DNA of 6,207 nucleotides from Firmicutes bacterium UBA5500 (GCA_002427055.1 DIPA01000129.1:12091-18297), one strand, 5' to 3'; shown: positions 1-5,835, counted from the first letter of the stretch. Notes: generated by a model from the sequence alone, not told the origin. Program-made: numbers and translations.

Positions 1-1148
1 TCTTTTTCCCCGTAGCGGCTGGCTATATAAATATCCCTGATCTGCTGCGGACCATGAGGGAAAACGGTCTCTGCCTTCTTTTGAATTTCCAGGGAAGTAT
101 CGGCCTTCGTCAAACCCACTTGCTGCGCAACTAGTTTCTCTAGGAATTTTCTATAATAATACCGCACCTGCTCGCCCGGCCGACTCGGCAACCTATCCCC
201 GAACCGGAATCTACGTTTCCGCCTTTGCCCCCCTCTTTTGAGGTACTCCCTTTCCTCCACGTAATCCAAACCCTGATGGATTTGTCGGCCTCCCCTGACA
301 AGCAATTTGTAGAGGATAAATATCGTAGCCCCAATAAGCAAGCCACAGAGCACCTTCTTCAGGATGTCCATGCCTGGCAACGCGATCATCTCTTCCACAG
401 TTTCTAAAGGGGGAGGCTCGCCCATATTTTCCACATTAGGAAACTCCGGCAAAGTCCATGGTTCAGAAGGGCTTATTGTTTCCAAACGGTTTAAGATGCC
501 AATTAGCCACTCAATCAACTTTAGCAGCAGCTGCATCGGCAAGAACAGGAGGAGAACAAACTGCTTGGCCAGAGAGACAACAAACTGCCTTACTTTTTCC
601 ACTGTCGTAAGAAGAAAAACCGCGGCTGTGAAAGTCACGTACCTGATGTTTGTCCTCTGCAAGACCCGAATGTCCATACCCGCTTCGACGTGCCTTGCAG
701 ACCTGATCAACATGATTGAAGCCAGGAAGTACACAAAGATAAAAGGCGCTGCCCGGTCTATAGCTTCGCCTATGTCTGGCAAGACCCAGCGTAGATAGAA
801 AGCGACGGGGTAGATTATTGACATTCTCTTGAAATTGCCCACATAGTCAGCGAGGCTGCCCTTGGACAAGAATCTTTCCAGATATGAAAGGAGCAAAGGG
901 GCAGCGATGAGAAAGAAGATTAGGGCAATGCTGTCATGATAAAAGAACAGGGGTGCCAAGAGGAGCAGTATGCTAAGACGGAAAACCTTGGCCCAATTGC
1001 GGCTATAGTGATGAAACAGGCATACTGCAACCACCCAGGCAAAAAGCAGCGCCATAACCTCTAGTGGCGCAAACTCTAGAAAGATGAGCAAGGTGGAGAA
1101 AAGCAAGGCAGTAACGGATAACAGCTCCAGCAGAATCATACTAATCAT
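1..1148 (-). CDS. Multi-pass membrane protein with DUF4129-like C-terminal tail (partial, 3' end beyond window)
   Basis: The frame stays open from an ATG at 1148 to the window edge, giving 382 codons with the C-terminus missing. Hydrophobic stretches lie at about residues 4-46, 56-90, 110-150 (interrupted) and 170-220. A proline- and acid-rich linker (about 223-258) follows, then a further membrane helix (about 262-283). The rest is a basic cytoplasmic region. Residues about 325-382 have the DUF4129 pattern: a RYYYRKFLEKL start, a G..K.DTSLEIQKKA middle and an IRDIYIASRYGE end. That domain forms the tail of TgpA-like transglutaminases, but no transglutaminase core with Cys-His-Asp is visible between the membrane part and the tail. 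The start at 1148 overlaps the DUF58 stop by 8 nt and has AGGTGG 7 nt upstream; an in-frame ATG at 1139 is the alternative. The gene is third in the MoxR-DUF58 operon. The biochemical role is unknown; membrane or envelope maturation is inferred from context. Confidence 0.82.
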   Translation of the reverse strand, partial: MISMILLELLSVTALLFSTLLIFLEFAPLEVMALLFAWVVAVCLFHHYSRNWAKVFRLSILLLLAPLFFYHDSIALIFFLIAAPLLLSYLERFLSKGSLADYVGNFKRMSIIYPVAFYLRWVLPDIGEAIDRAAPFIFVYFLASIMLIRSARHVEAGMDIRVLQRTNIRYVTFTAAVFLLTTVEKVRQFVVSLAKQFVLLLFLPMQLLLKLIEWLIGILNRLETISPSEPWTLPEFPNVENMGEPPPLETVEEMIALPGMDILKKVLCGLLIGATIFILYKLLVRGGRQIHQGLDYVEEREYLKRGGQRRKRRFRFGDRLPSRPGEQVRYYYRKFLEKLVAQQVGLTKADTSLEIQKKAETVFPHGPQQIRDIYIASRYGEK

Positions 1149-2223
1149 TGCTCTTCCACCTGTACTTAATAATATTTTCGCCCAAATCGTCTAGGTACTC
1201 ATCTTCTACTGCAATGGCCACTGTACGGGGCACAGCTTTGGCCAACAGGTCAATAGGCTCAAGATAGGACTCTAGAATCCGTGGGGTTACTATCACCACC
1301 GTAGTGTAGTTGCCCCTCTTTCTGTAGATGTCCCGCAAGGTATTTTCGAAGAACCTAGGAACTCGAAAGTGGATGTAGCCAAGGGTATGGAGCAAGGCAC
1401 CCAGGTGACCAGCTCCCAAGCCGGCATGATAGTAATAGTCCCAGTCCTCGGACTGCTCGTTATAAGCATTGGTTGCCAGTCCATAGGGGATATTCAACTC
1501 CTCAAATTCCTCAAGCACTCCCCGGGCCAAAGCAACGGCTTCCTCGATAAGCTCTTCTTCAATTGGCTTCCCGCAGGGCTTCATGGTCTCAACATTCAAG
1601 ATTACCAGCACGGAATTATCAGTGGTGAAATCAAACTTCTTGACCATCAGACTGCCGTGTTTCACCGAGGATGGCCAGTGGATAAAACGCTGCGGCTCAT
1701 TGCCGGTATATTCACGGATGCCGATGGTCATCAAAGGATCATCGATTATCCACCTTCTGACAGAATCATCTCCCCCCAGAGGGCCTAGGGGCGCTATGCT
1801 CTCTGCCAGCTCAAGTTTCTTGGGCAGGACGACTATTTCCTCGTCCATGTTTATCTCTTTTCGTTCCGATTTAAAGCCAATAAAATCTCCCAGCTCAAGC
1901 ACTGCCCGATTTATCCTATGTAGGCCTCTTTTTTTGGCAGAGACCTGATAAGTTCTCTTAACCCTCTGAAAGGGCATGATAAACAAGCTGTAGGCATTCT
2001 TGGCCACATTGAAATGGGCAGGGAAAAATTCTTCCACCTTGAGATAAGACACTGTCAGCAGCTTATTATTCTCCACCACAGAGGCAACTGGGATTGCCTC
2101 GCCGATCTCATAGTCCTTGGCCTCTGTAGTCAGATAGTAGGTCAAACCATCAAAACCAAATAACAGCACCAGATAATTTATAACAGAGGTTAGCGCCAAG
2201 AGTCCTAGGACGTACCAAATCAT
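1141..2223 (-). CDS. DUF58 domain-containing protein
   Basis: This 360-residue protein carries the DUF58 signature at about residues 170-198: REYTGNEPQRFIHW followed by PSSVKHGSLMVKKFD. This matches the usual Y..GD..R.IHW..sar.g.L.v..f pattern of the family. Residues 1-25 are hydrophobic and should anchor it in the membrane; residues about 35-140 look beta-rich. DUF58 proteins accompany MoxR ATPases and often carry a von Willebrand A-like fold. Here the strand after the signature reads VLVILNVETMK (about 206-216), so the DxSxS metal-binding motif of true VWA domains is absent. The chosen start is the ATG at 2223, 1 nt after the MoxR stop with CAGG just upstream, which favours translational coupling. 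A TTG at 2256 would add 11 residues and overlap MoxR by 32 nt; it puts charged residues before the membrane helix and is less likely. The family assignment is firm; the precise function is not known. Confidence 0.9.
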   Translation of the reverse strand: MIWYVLGLLALTSVINYLVLLFGFDGLTYYLTTEAKDYEIGEAIPVASVVENNKLLTVSYLKVEEFFPAHFNVAKNAYSLFIMPFQRVKRTYQVSAKKRGLHRINRAVLELGDFIGFKSERKEINMDEEIVVLPKKLELAESIAPLGPLGGDDSVRRWIIDDPLMTIGIREYTGNEPQRFIHWPSSVKHGSLMVKKFDFTTDNSVLVILNVETMKPCGKPIEEELIEEAVALARGVLEEFEELNIPYGLATNAYNEQSEDWDYYYHAGLGAGHLGALLHTLGYIHFRVPRFFENTLRDIYRKRGNYTTVVIVTPRILESYLEPIDLLAKAVPRTVAIAVEDEYLDDLGENIIKYRWKSND

Positions 2224-2224
2224 G

Positions 2225-3172
2225 CTATGCCTGCATACTTTCCAGGGGAACTTCAACAGACGCTATTAGTTCCTCGATCAATTCCCGTGACTTAACCATA
2301 TTTGCCGCCCCCCTGGCAATGATTCTGTGGTTCAGCGCTTGGGGTGCCAGATACTTCACGTCCTCCGGCAGAATATAATCCCGCCCATTGATGGCCGCAT
2401 ATGCTTGACAGGCCTTAAACAGGGCAATGGTCCCCCTGGGGCTAACCCCCAGGGGGATGGAACTTTTGTTTCTGGTTTCACCTACAATATCCACCAAATA
2501 ATCCATGACCTCAGCCTGAATAGATACTTCCGCTAAATTGGCAAAGATATATTCTAGCTCCCCCTCATCCACAACTGGAGTTATTGTTTCCAAGGGATTG
2601 CCAATATTCCTGTTGATGATGGCCTTTTCTTGCTCTTTTGTGGGATAACCTAAATCGATACGCATCAAGAAGCGATCCAACTGGGCTTCGGGCAGAGGAA
2701 AGGTGCCATAGGACTCAACTGGGTTTTGGGTTGCGAGGACCATAAAGGGGAGCTTGAGCTTGCGAGTTTCCCCGTCTACCGTAACCTGCTTTTCTTCCAT
2801 GGCTTCAAGGAGAGCCGACTGCGTGCGAGGAGTCGCCCGGTTTATTTCATCGGCCAAAACTATGTTGGCAAATAAGGGGCCTTCCCGGAACTGAAAATTG
2901 CCGCTCTTCTGGTTATAGAAGTTAATCCCCGTAATATCCGAGGGCAACAAATCCGGAGTAAACTGGATGCGCTTAAAATCTAAATCCAGTGTCTTGGCAA
3001 AGGCTTTGATCATCATGGTCTTCCCCATCCCGGGCATATCTTCTAGAAGCATATGGCCTCCCGCCAGGAAAGCGACCAGTAGCAATTCAATTTCTCTATC
3101 CTTGCCCACAATGACTTTGGATACACTGGCAACTACCTTTTCTTTAAATGTGGTATATCTCTCTACTTCCAT
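2225..3172 (-). CDS. MoxR-family AAA+ ATPase
   Basis: This 315-residue protein, of normal length for the family, has every AAA+ landmark in order. Walker A is DMPGMGKT at residues 45-52. The MoxR-typical stretch GPLFANIVLADEINRA (about 98-113) contains Walker B LADE, and TPRTQSALLEAMEE follows directly. Sensor 1 is ATQNPVE at about 147-153, a PEAQLDRF arginine-finger region lies at 161-168, and sensor 2 is GVSPRG at about 242-247. MoxR ATPases act as ATP-driven chaperones that mature or insert metal cofactors into partner proteins, usually with VWA or DUF58 partners, as in the next gene. The start at 3172 is set by AAAGGAGGAAGG, with AGGAGG 8 nt upstream of the ATG. It is first in the operon, behind a candidate promoter near 3214. 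All catalytic residues that can be seen are intact, so it is probably functional. The client protein cannot be named from this window. Confidence 0.96.
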   Translation of the reverse strand: MEVERYTTFKEKVVASVSKVIVGKDREIELLLVAFLAGGHMLLEDMPGMGKTMMIKAFAKTLDLDFKRIQFTPDLLPSDITGINFYNQKSGNFQFREGPLFANIVLADEINRATPRTQSALLEAMEEKQVTVDGETRKLKLPFMVLATQNPVESYGTFPLPEAQLDRFLMRIDLGYPTKEQEKAIINRNIGNPLETITPVVDEGELEYIFANLAEVSIQAEVMDYLVDIVGETRNKSSIPLGVSPRGTIALFKACQAYAAINGRDYILPEDVKYLAPQALNHRIIARGAANMVKSRELIEELIASVEVPLESMQA

Positions 3173-3180
3173 GCAACCTT

Positions 3181-3186
3181 CCTCCT
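3181..3186 (-). promoter_or_regulatory. Ribosome binding site of the MoxR gene
   Basis: A perfect AGGAGG (within AAAGGAGGAAGG) lies 8 nt upstream of the ATG at 3172. It fixes the start of the ATPase and suggests efficient initiation of the operon's first gene. Confidence 0.85.
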
Positions 3187-3213
3187 TTACCGATTAGCAG
3201 AATCATCTTTTTT

Positions 3214-3242
3214 ATTATATACTAAACATTCCCTAACATCAT
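3214..3242 (-). promoter_or_regulatory. Candidate sigma-A promoter for the MoxR-DUF58-DUF4129 operon
   Basis: On the minus strand a perfect TATAAT -10 box occupies 3219-3214, in AT-rich DNA about 42 nt upstream of the MoxR start. With a 17-bp spacer the -35 position (3242-3237) reads ATGATG, matching TTGACA at only three bases, so the promoter is weak or needs an activator. The predicted start of transcription is about 3207, leaving a short leader that contains the strong Shine-Dalgarno. The assignment is inferred from sequence match and position only. Confidence 0.5.
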
Positions 3243-3276
3243 TAATTAAAGAAGGATCTGCAGTAGTGAACATACC

Positions 3277-3304
3277 CCAGCCGGGCGGCGGTCGCTTCGG
3301 CTGG
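3277..3304. repeat. GC-rich inverted repeat between terminator and MoxR promoter
   Basis: CCAGCCG (3277-3283) and CGGCTGG (3298-3304) form a perfect 7-bp inverted repeat around a 14-nt GC-rich centre, in an otherwise AT-rich spacer. Neither strand has a T-run directly after it, so it is not a standard terminator. On the minus strand it lies downstream of the terminator at 3311-3349 and upstream of the MoxR promoter. An operator, a folded untranslated segment or an old element remnant are all possible. Confidence 0.4.
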
Positions 3305-3310
3305 TGAGGC

Positions 3311-3349
3311 AAAACAAAAGCAAGCAGCCCGAACCAGAGTTGCTTGCTT
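3311..3349 (-). terminator. Rho-independent terminator of the lipoprotein transcription unit
   Basis: On the minus strand AAGCAAGCA (3349-3341) pairs perfectly with TGCTTGCTT (3326-3318) across a 14-nt loop. It is followed at once by TTGTTTT (3317-3311). This 9-bp stem plus U-rich tail lies 47 nt past the lipoprotein stop codon and separates that unit from the MoxR operon. Confidence 0.8.
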
Positions 3350-3396
3350 CGTTATTTAAATAAGAATCATCCTGAACTACCATCAGGGTTTTTATG

Positions 3397-3858
3397 TCAA
3401 TCGATAATTGTAAATGTATATCTAATATGATTATCTTCTCGCTGGACGACATTTATCACAAACACCCTAAACGTATACTCCTGGCCAACAACGAGGGCCT
3501 CATAGACCTGTTTGCTCTCAGTAGTAAGCAGCAAGGGGGTGTTATGGTCGACGTCCCTGTCAGTTGCCAGGACATAATAGGGATATAGTTCGTTGCCAGG
3601 CAGTTTATCCAGAACCGTAACCGTCATTTTTACGATGCCTTTAAAGCTCACCGCATCATTGTACTCAAAGGATTTTACCCTGTTCTGTAGCTCCTGGTTC
3701 TGTTCTACAAGAGCAGTCTTCTCAGTCAATGATTGCTCTAATTCCTGTCTAATTTCTGCCAGCTCCTGCTTCAGATTATCAAGGTTTTTCTGAGCGCTGC
3801 TACAACCAGTAAGTAGCAGCAATGCTAGAGTACACAGCACCAATGAGAGCTTCTTCAT
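3397..3858 (-). CDS. Small lipoprotein with coiled coil (hypothetical)
   Basis: This is a 153-residue predicted lipoprotein of unknown function. Residues 1-18 form a signal peptide (KK followed by a leucine-rich core), ending in the lipobox LTGC at 16-19. Cys19 would be lipidated and the protein held on the outer face of the cytoplasmic membrane. Residues about 22-65 are rich in Q, E, L and K (NLKQELAEIRQELEQS onwards) and look like a coiled coil. The remainder (about 68-153) appears to be one compact beta-rich domain, with strands such as GIVKMTVTVLDKL, YPYYVLATD and YTFRVFVINVV. I recognise no named family in it. Translation starts at 3858 in an ATGA overlap with the preceding propeller gene, with GGAGG 8 nt upstream. 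The partner gene is truncated, so this protein may have lost its normal promoter and partner although its own frame is intact. A terminator follows at 3311-3349. Confidence 0.85.
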   Translation of the reverse strand: MKKLSLVLCTLALLLLTGCSSAQKNLDNLKQELAEIRQELEQSLTEKTALVEQNQELQNRVKSFEYNDAVSFKGIVKMTVTVLDKLPGNELYPYYVLATDRDVDHNTPLLLTTESKQVYEALVVGQEYTFRVFVINVVQREDNHIRYTFTIID

Positions 3859-4352
3859 CGCCCTTCCCTCCAGTGGCCTTTGATAAAGGTCATGTTGTTA
3901 ACTGCTGACCTTACCATTCCTGACTCAAATACAGTTGTAAATTCTTGTGTGTGCATATCATAATAGCGGATTTTCCGATTACCACTGATAAAAAACAATC
4001 GTCCTCTCTCTGGATCATAATAAGGAAAGGTGCCAAAAACAAAGCTTCCCTTGCATTTTTCCTGTGAATTTTGATTGATACCGGATAGCTTTAACCGGTC
4101 ATTAACATAATAGATCTCATCTCCCTTAACATCAAAGTCAGAGTCCCATGAGACCTTAGTCAGCGCTTTTGTCGTAATGTCTAGCTCATATAGCTGAACT
4201 GCAATGTTCTCCGCACCTTTTACCGCACCCCCGATAAGCAGCACTTCATCTGCAATAGGAATAATGTGCGTCAAATAGGCAAAATCTCTTGTCAGCATTT
4301 CTGTTTCGCCGCTGCCCAAGTCCCTTTTGTATATTTGGTTACCATTGACCAC
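3855..4352 (-). pseudogene. Beta-propeller-like protein, 5'-truncated remnant
   Basis: The frame encodes about 165 residues that look like the last blades of a WD40/TolB/DUF5050-type beta-propeller. Repeated units end in similar strands: NGNQIYKRDLGSGETEMLT (about 3-21), VQLYELDITTKALTKV (about 52-67) and RKIRYYDMHTQEFTTV (about 126-141). A complete propeller would need several more blades and normally an export signal, and both are absent. The only start available is a GTG at 4352 with no Shine-Dalgarno, and an in-frame TAG lies two codons further upstream. At about 4340-4352 the sequence becomes the C-terminal coding part of an istA transposase on the other strand. The 5' end was therefore probably deleted together with the front of the insertion sequence. 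The 3' end is natural and overlaps the lipoprotein start as ATGA. The original protein was probably extracytoplasmic and its ligand is unknown. A functional short protein is possible but unlikely. Confidence 0.65.
3858..3871 (-). promoter_or_regulatory. ATGA coupling site and ribosome binding site of the lipoprotein gene
   Basis: The minus strand reads GGAGGGAAGGGCGATGA. The TGA of the propeller frame overlaps the ATG of the lipoprotein frame, and GGAGG lies 8 nt before that ATG. The lipoprotein can therefore be translated by coupling or by independent initiation. Confidence 0.7.
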
Positions 4353-4703
4353 TATCTACCGGTACTAGAGAAAAAAACCCGAGCAGTACGAGATGCAGCC
4401 CCAGTAAAACAAAGCGTAGACGAGCGCATCCGTGCCTTCGGCGAAAAACTGGTAGATAAGGATTTTGTTGCCGTTCTCAAACTAGCTGTAGAGTACGGAG
4501 AAACGGCGGTCATACAAGCCATTGAACTGGTAGCTAGCCACAACCAATATAACTATGAGGCCGTCCGTTTTCAGTTACTACAAACCATTAATCCGACAAA
4601 AACTGCTCAGCCTATTAAGGTGAGCTCCACCTTGCCTACCGTGCAGCCGGTAGACTTAAGTCAATATGACGTTTTTTACAGGGCGGTGGGCACCAATGAG
4701 TGA
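4344..4703 (+). pseudogene. istA: IS21-family transposase IstA, C-terminal fragment
   Basis: About 119 C-terminal codons of the IS21 transposase remain. The conserved HYLPVLEKKTRAVRDAAPV region begins at about 4350, and the typical tail VDLSQYDVFY lies near the end. Full IstA proteins are roughly 400-500 residues and carry an N-terminal HTH and a DDE catalytic core; both are absent here, so this fragment cannot catalyse transposition. The frame happens to stay open back to a GTG at 4266, which would add 26 residues read antisense through the propeller gene. That extension is chimeric and not part of IstA. The stop TGA (4701-4703) overlaps the istB ATG by 8 nt, the usual coupling in this family. 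Confidence 0.85.
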
Positions 4704-5460
4704 ACGGAAACATGTTATCAAGCTCTACGCCAAAGAACTAAGGCTACCTACCTTTGCTCGCTATGAACCCTTAGCGAGAGAGGCCGAAAAAAACGGTTAT
4801 GCTTACGAAGAATTTCTGCTTCATCTCCTGTAAAGAGAACTAGAAAACCGGCGGGAGAACCGGCTGAAATACCGTATTAAACAGGCCAAATTTCCTAGCA
4901 TAGGAAGTCTAGACACCTTTGAATTTGCCAATCTACCAGAGCTGGAGCCTGCTCGTATCTGGCAATTGGCTGAGTGCAACTTCCTAGAGCGTAAGGAGAA
5001 TATTGTTTTCCTGGGTAACCCAGGGACCGGTAAAACTCATCTTGCATCGGGCCTGGCACTAATGGCTTGTCAAAAAGGATATAGGGTGCGTTTCTACACA
5101 GCAGCCACGCTGGCAAACGATCTGCTAGAGGCTAAAGAACAGCGGACGCTATCCCGCTTAGAAAAACAACTAGATAAGATAGAGCTACTGGTCCTTGACG
5201 AGCTGTCATACTTGACCTTTAGTCGTCCCAGCGCTGAGCTACTCTTCCAGGTGATCTCAAGTCGCAATGAACGAGGGAGCACCATAGTTACCACTAACCT
5301 AGAGTTTTCCCGCTGGACCGAAATCTTCGCAGACCCACTTTTAACGAGCGCTATAGTAGACCGCATGACCCACAGGTCTCACATCATCGATACAAATGGT
5401 TCGTCCTATAGGCTAAAACAAAGGCTAACAGAAGCAGCTCGTTTCACGGGTAGCGACTAA
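4696..5460 (+). pseudogene. istB: IS21-family helper ATPase IstB, interrupted by one in-frame stop
   Basis: The frame from the ATG at 4696 to the TAA at 5458-5460 spans 254 sense-length codons, the normal size of IstB. Codon 46 (4831-4833) is TAA, between LLHLL and RELENRR. The rest is well conserved. Walker A is GNPGTGKT at residues 107-114 and Walker B is LLVLDEL at about 164-170. The IstB hallmarks TTNLEFSRW (about 199-207), LTSAIVDR (216-223) and RSHII (227-231) follow. IstB is a DnaA/DnaC-like AAA+ ATPase that assembles on target DNA and stimulates IstA. A single nonsense change with no other damage suggests recent inactivation. A TTG at 4966 could start a 164-residue product that retains both Walker motifs but lacks the N-terminal domain. 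With istA gone, no transposition role is expected locally. Confidence 0.88.
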
Positions 5461-5476
5461 AGCAATTCTGAATATT

Positions 5477-5502
5477 CTTCCCTCCCCCTCGGGGGAGGGA
5501 AG
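5477..5502 (+). repeat. Perfect 12-bp hairpin after istB of element 1
   Basis: CTTCCCTCCCCC (5477-5488) pairs perfectly with GGGGGAGGGAAG (5491-5502) around a two-base centre TC. It begins 16 nt after the istB stop. There is no U-run behind it, but a second hairpin follows directly (CCTGG at 5506-5510 with CCAGG at 5515-5519). It probably ends or stabilises the transposase transcript. The second element carries a close relative at 5802-5823 in the equivalent place. Confidence 0.7.
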
Positions 5503-5535
5503 CCCCCTGGTCCCCCAGGTGTAACACCAACAAAA

Positions 5536-5548
5536 AAGGAGTGATGCC
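5536..5548 (+). repeat. AAGGAGTGATGCC box, copy 1
   Basis: This 13-bp sequence lies 33 nt after the istB hairpin of element 1. An identical copy is found inverted at 5726-5738 in element 2. It contains an AGGAG followed by ATG, but the spacing is only 2 nt and the reading frame closes after one further codon (ATG CCC TGA), so it does not look like a gene start. Its conservation between two otherwise diverged elements suggests a function in the element's right end. Confidence 0.5.
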
Positions 5549-5627
5549 CTGACCGTACACACAGCAAACATAAACACAAAAGTAACTGAACCCAGGTGGC
5601 TCAGTTTCAAAATGTCATGAGTGCATT

Positions 5628-5674
5628 TGTCCACCTAAAAGTTGACCACCGTGCTAACCGAAATGTTGACCACC
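5628..5674. repeat. Terminal repeat array of IS21 element 2
   Basis: GTTGACCACC occurs exactly at 5641-5650 and again at 5665-5674, a 24-bp period. A diverged copy, TTGTCCACC, sits at the very end (5627-5635). IS21 elements carry several such transposase-binding repeats inside their ends. This supports placing the element boundary here rather than at the hairpin. Confidence 0.65.
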
Positions 5675-5725
5675 CTGGCGAAAATAGATTGTTGTGTTTA
5701 CCAGCGTGTTTGGGCGACAACTCTA

Positions 5726-5738
5726 GGCATCACTCCTT
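5726..5738 (-). repeat. AAGGAGTGATGCC box, copy 2
   Basis: This is the exact 13-bp counterpart of the box at 5536-5548, read on the minus strand. It lies 63 nt after the hairpin of element 2 and 98 nt before the element's right end. Flanking sequence differs from copy 1, so the identity is local. The two boxes make a 13-bp inverted repeat across the junction of the two elements. Confidence 0.5.
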
Positions 5739-5801
5739 CATCTTCGCATCCACCTTTTCGCGTGCTTGAGCCTTAGGGGGCTATGAGGCGAGGGGTGGAG
5801 G

Positions 5802-5823
5802 CTCCTCCCCCGAGGGGGAGGAG
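5802..5823 (-). repeat. Perfect 10-bp hairpin after istB of element 2
   Basis: CTCCTCCCCC and GGGGGAGGAG pair perfectly around a two-base centre, starting 12 nt past the istB stop on the minus strand. Its position and composition mirror the hairpin at 5477-5502. No U-run follows, so an intrinsic terminator of standard form is not supported; a transcript-end stabiliser or Rho-linked stop is possible. Confidence 0.65.
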
Positions 5824-5835
5824 AAAATTCAAGCT

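Larger units (their letters stand above)
4344..5625 (+). mobile_element. IS21-family element remnant 1 (left end deleted)
   Basis: The element keeps the 3' part of istA, istB in the classical overlapping order, and a non-coding right end. Its left terminal repeat and most of istA are missing, cut at about 4340-4352 against the propeller gene. The right end is placed at 5624-5625, where the sequence GTCATGAGTGCA finishes in CA, as expected for the TG...CA ends of IS21 elements. The nearby GGTGGCTCAGTTT resembles IS21-type terminal repeats. The right boundary is an inference from end motifs and from the start of a second element at 5628. With one end missing and istB interrupted, the copy should be immobile by itself. 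Confidence 0.75.

Noticed and set aside
364..798. Plus-strand open frame of 144 codons opposite the membrane protein
   Set aside because: It lies wholly antisense to a well-supported membrane protein with DUF4129-like motifs, has no recognisable domain and no convincing ribosome binding site.
1369..1948. Overlapping plus-strand frames opposite the DUF58 gene
   Set aside because: They are antisense shadows. The minus-strand frame carries the conserved DUF58 signature.
1..3240. MoxR cluster as an antiphage defence system
   Set aside because: MoxR-VWA ATPase modules appear in some defence systems, but here the partners are DUF58 and a DUF4129-like membrane protein, the standard housekeeping-type neighbourhood, with no effector nuclease or toxin in view.
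3371..3393. CCTGA...TCAGG hairpin followed by a T-run on the plus strand
   Set aside because: The stem is only 5 bp and no plus-strand gene lies upstream to terminate. The minus strand lacks a T-run there. The stronger hairpin at 3311-3349 explains termination of the lipoprotein gene.
4831..4833. Programmed read-through or recoding at the istB UAA codon
   Set aside because: No slippery sequence or recoding element is apparent, IS21 istB is not known to need read-through, and the element is already disabled by the istA deletion.
5094..5366. Minus-strand open frame of 90 codons inside istB
   Set aside because: It is antisense to the Walker A/B-containing istB frame and its composition is serine-rich shadow sequence without a domain.
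5425..5634. Minus-strand open frame of 69 codons across the IS right end
   Set aside because: It crosses the hairpin and end repeats, has no ribosome binding site and resembles no known protein.
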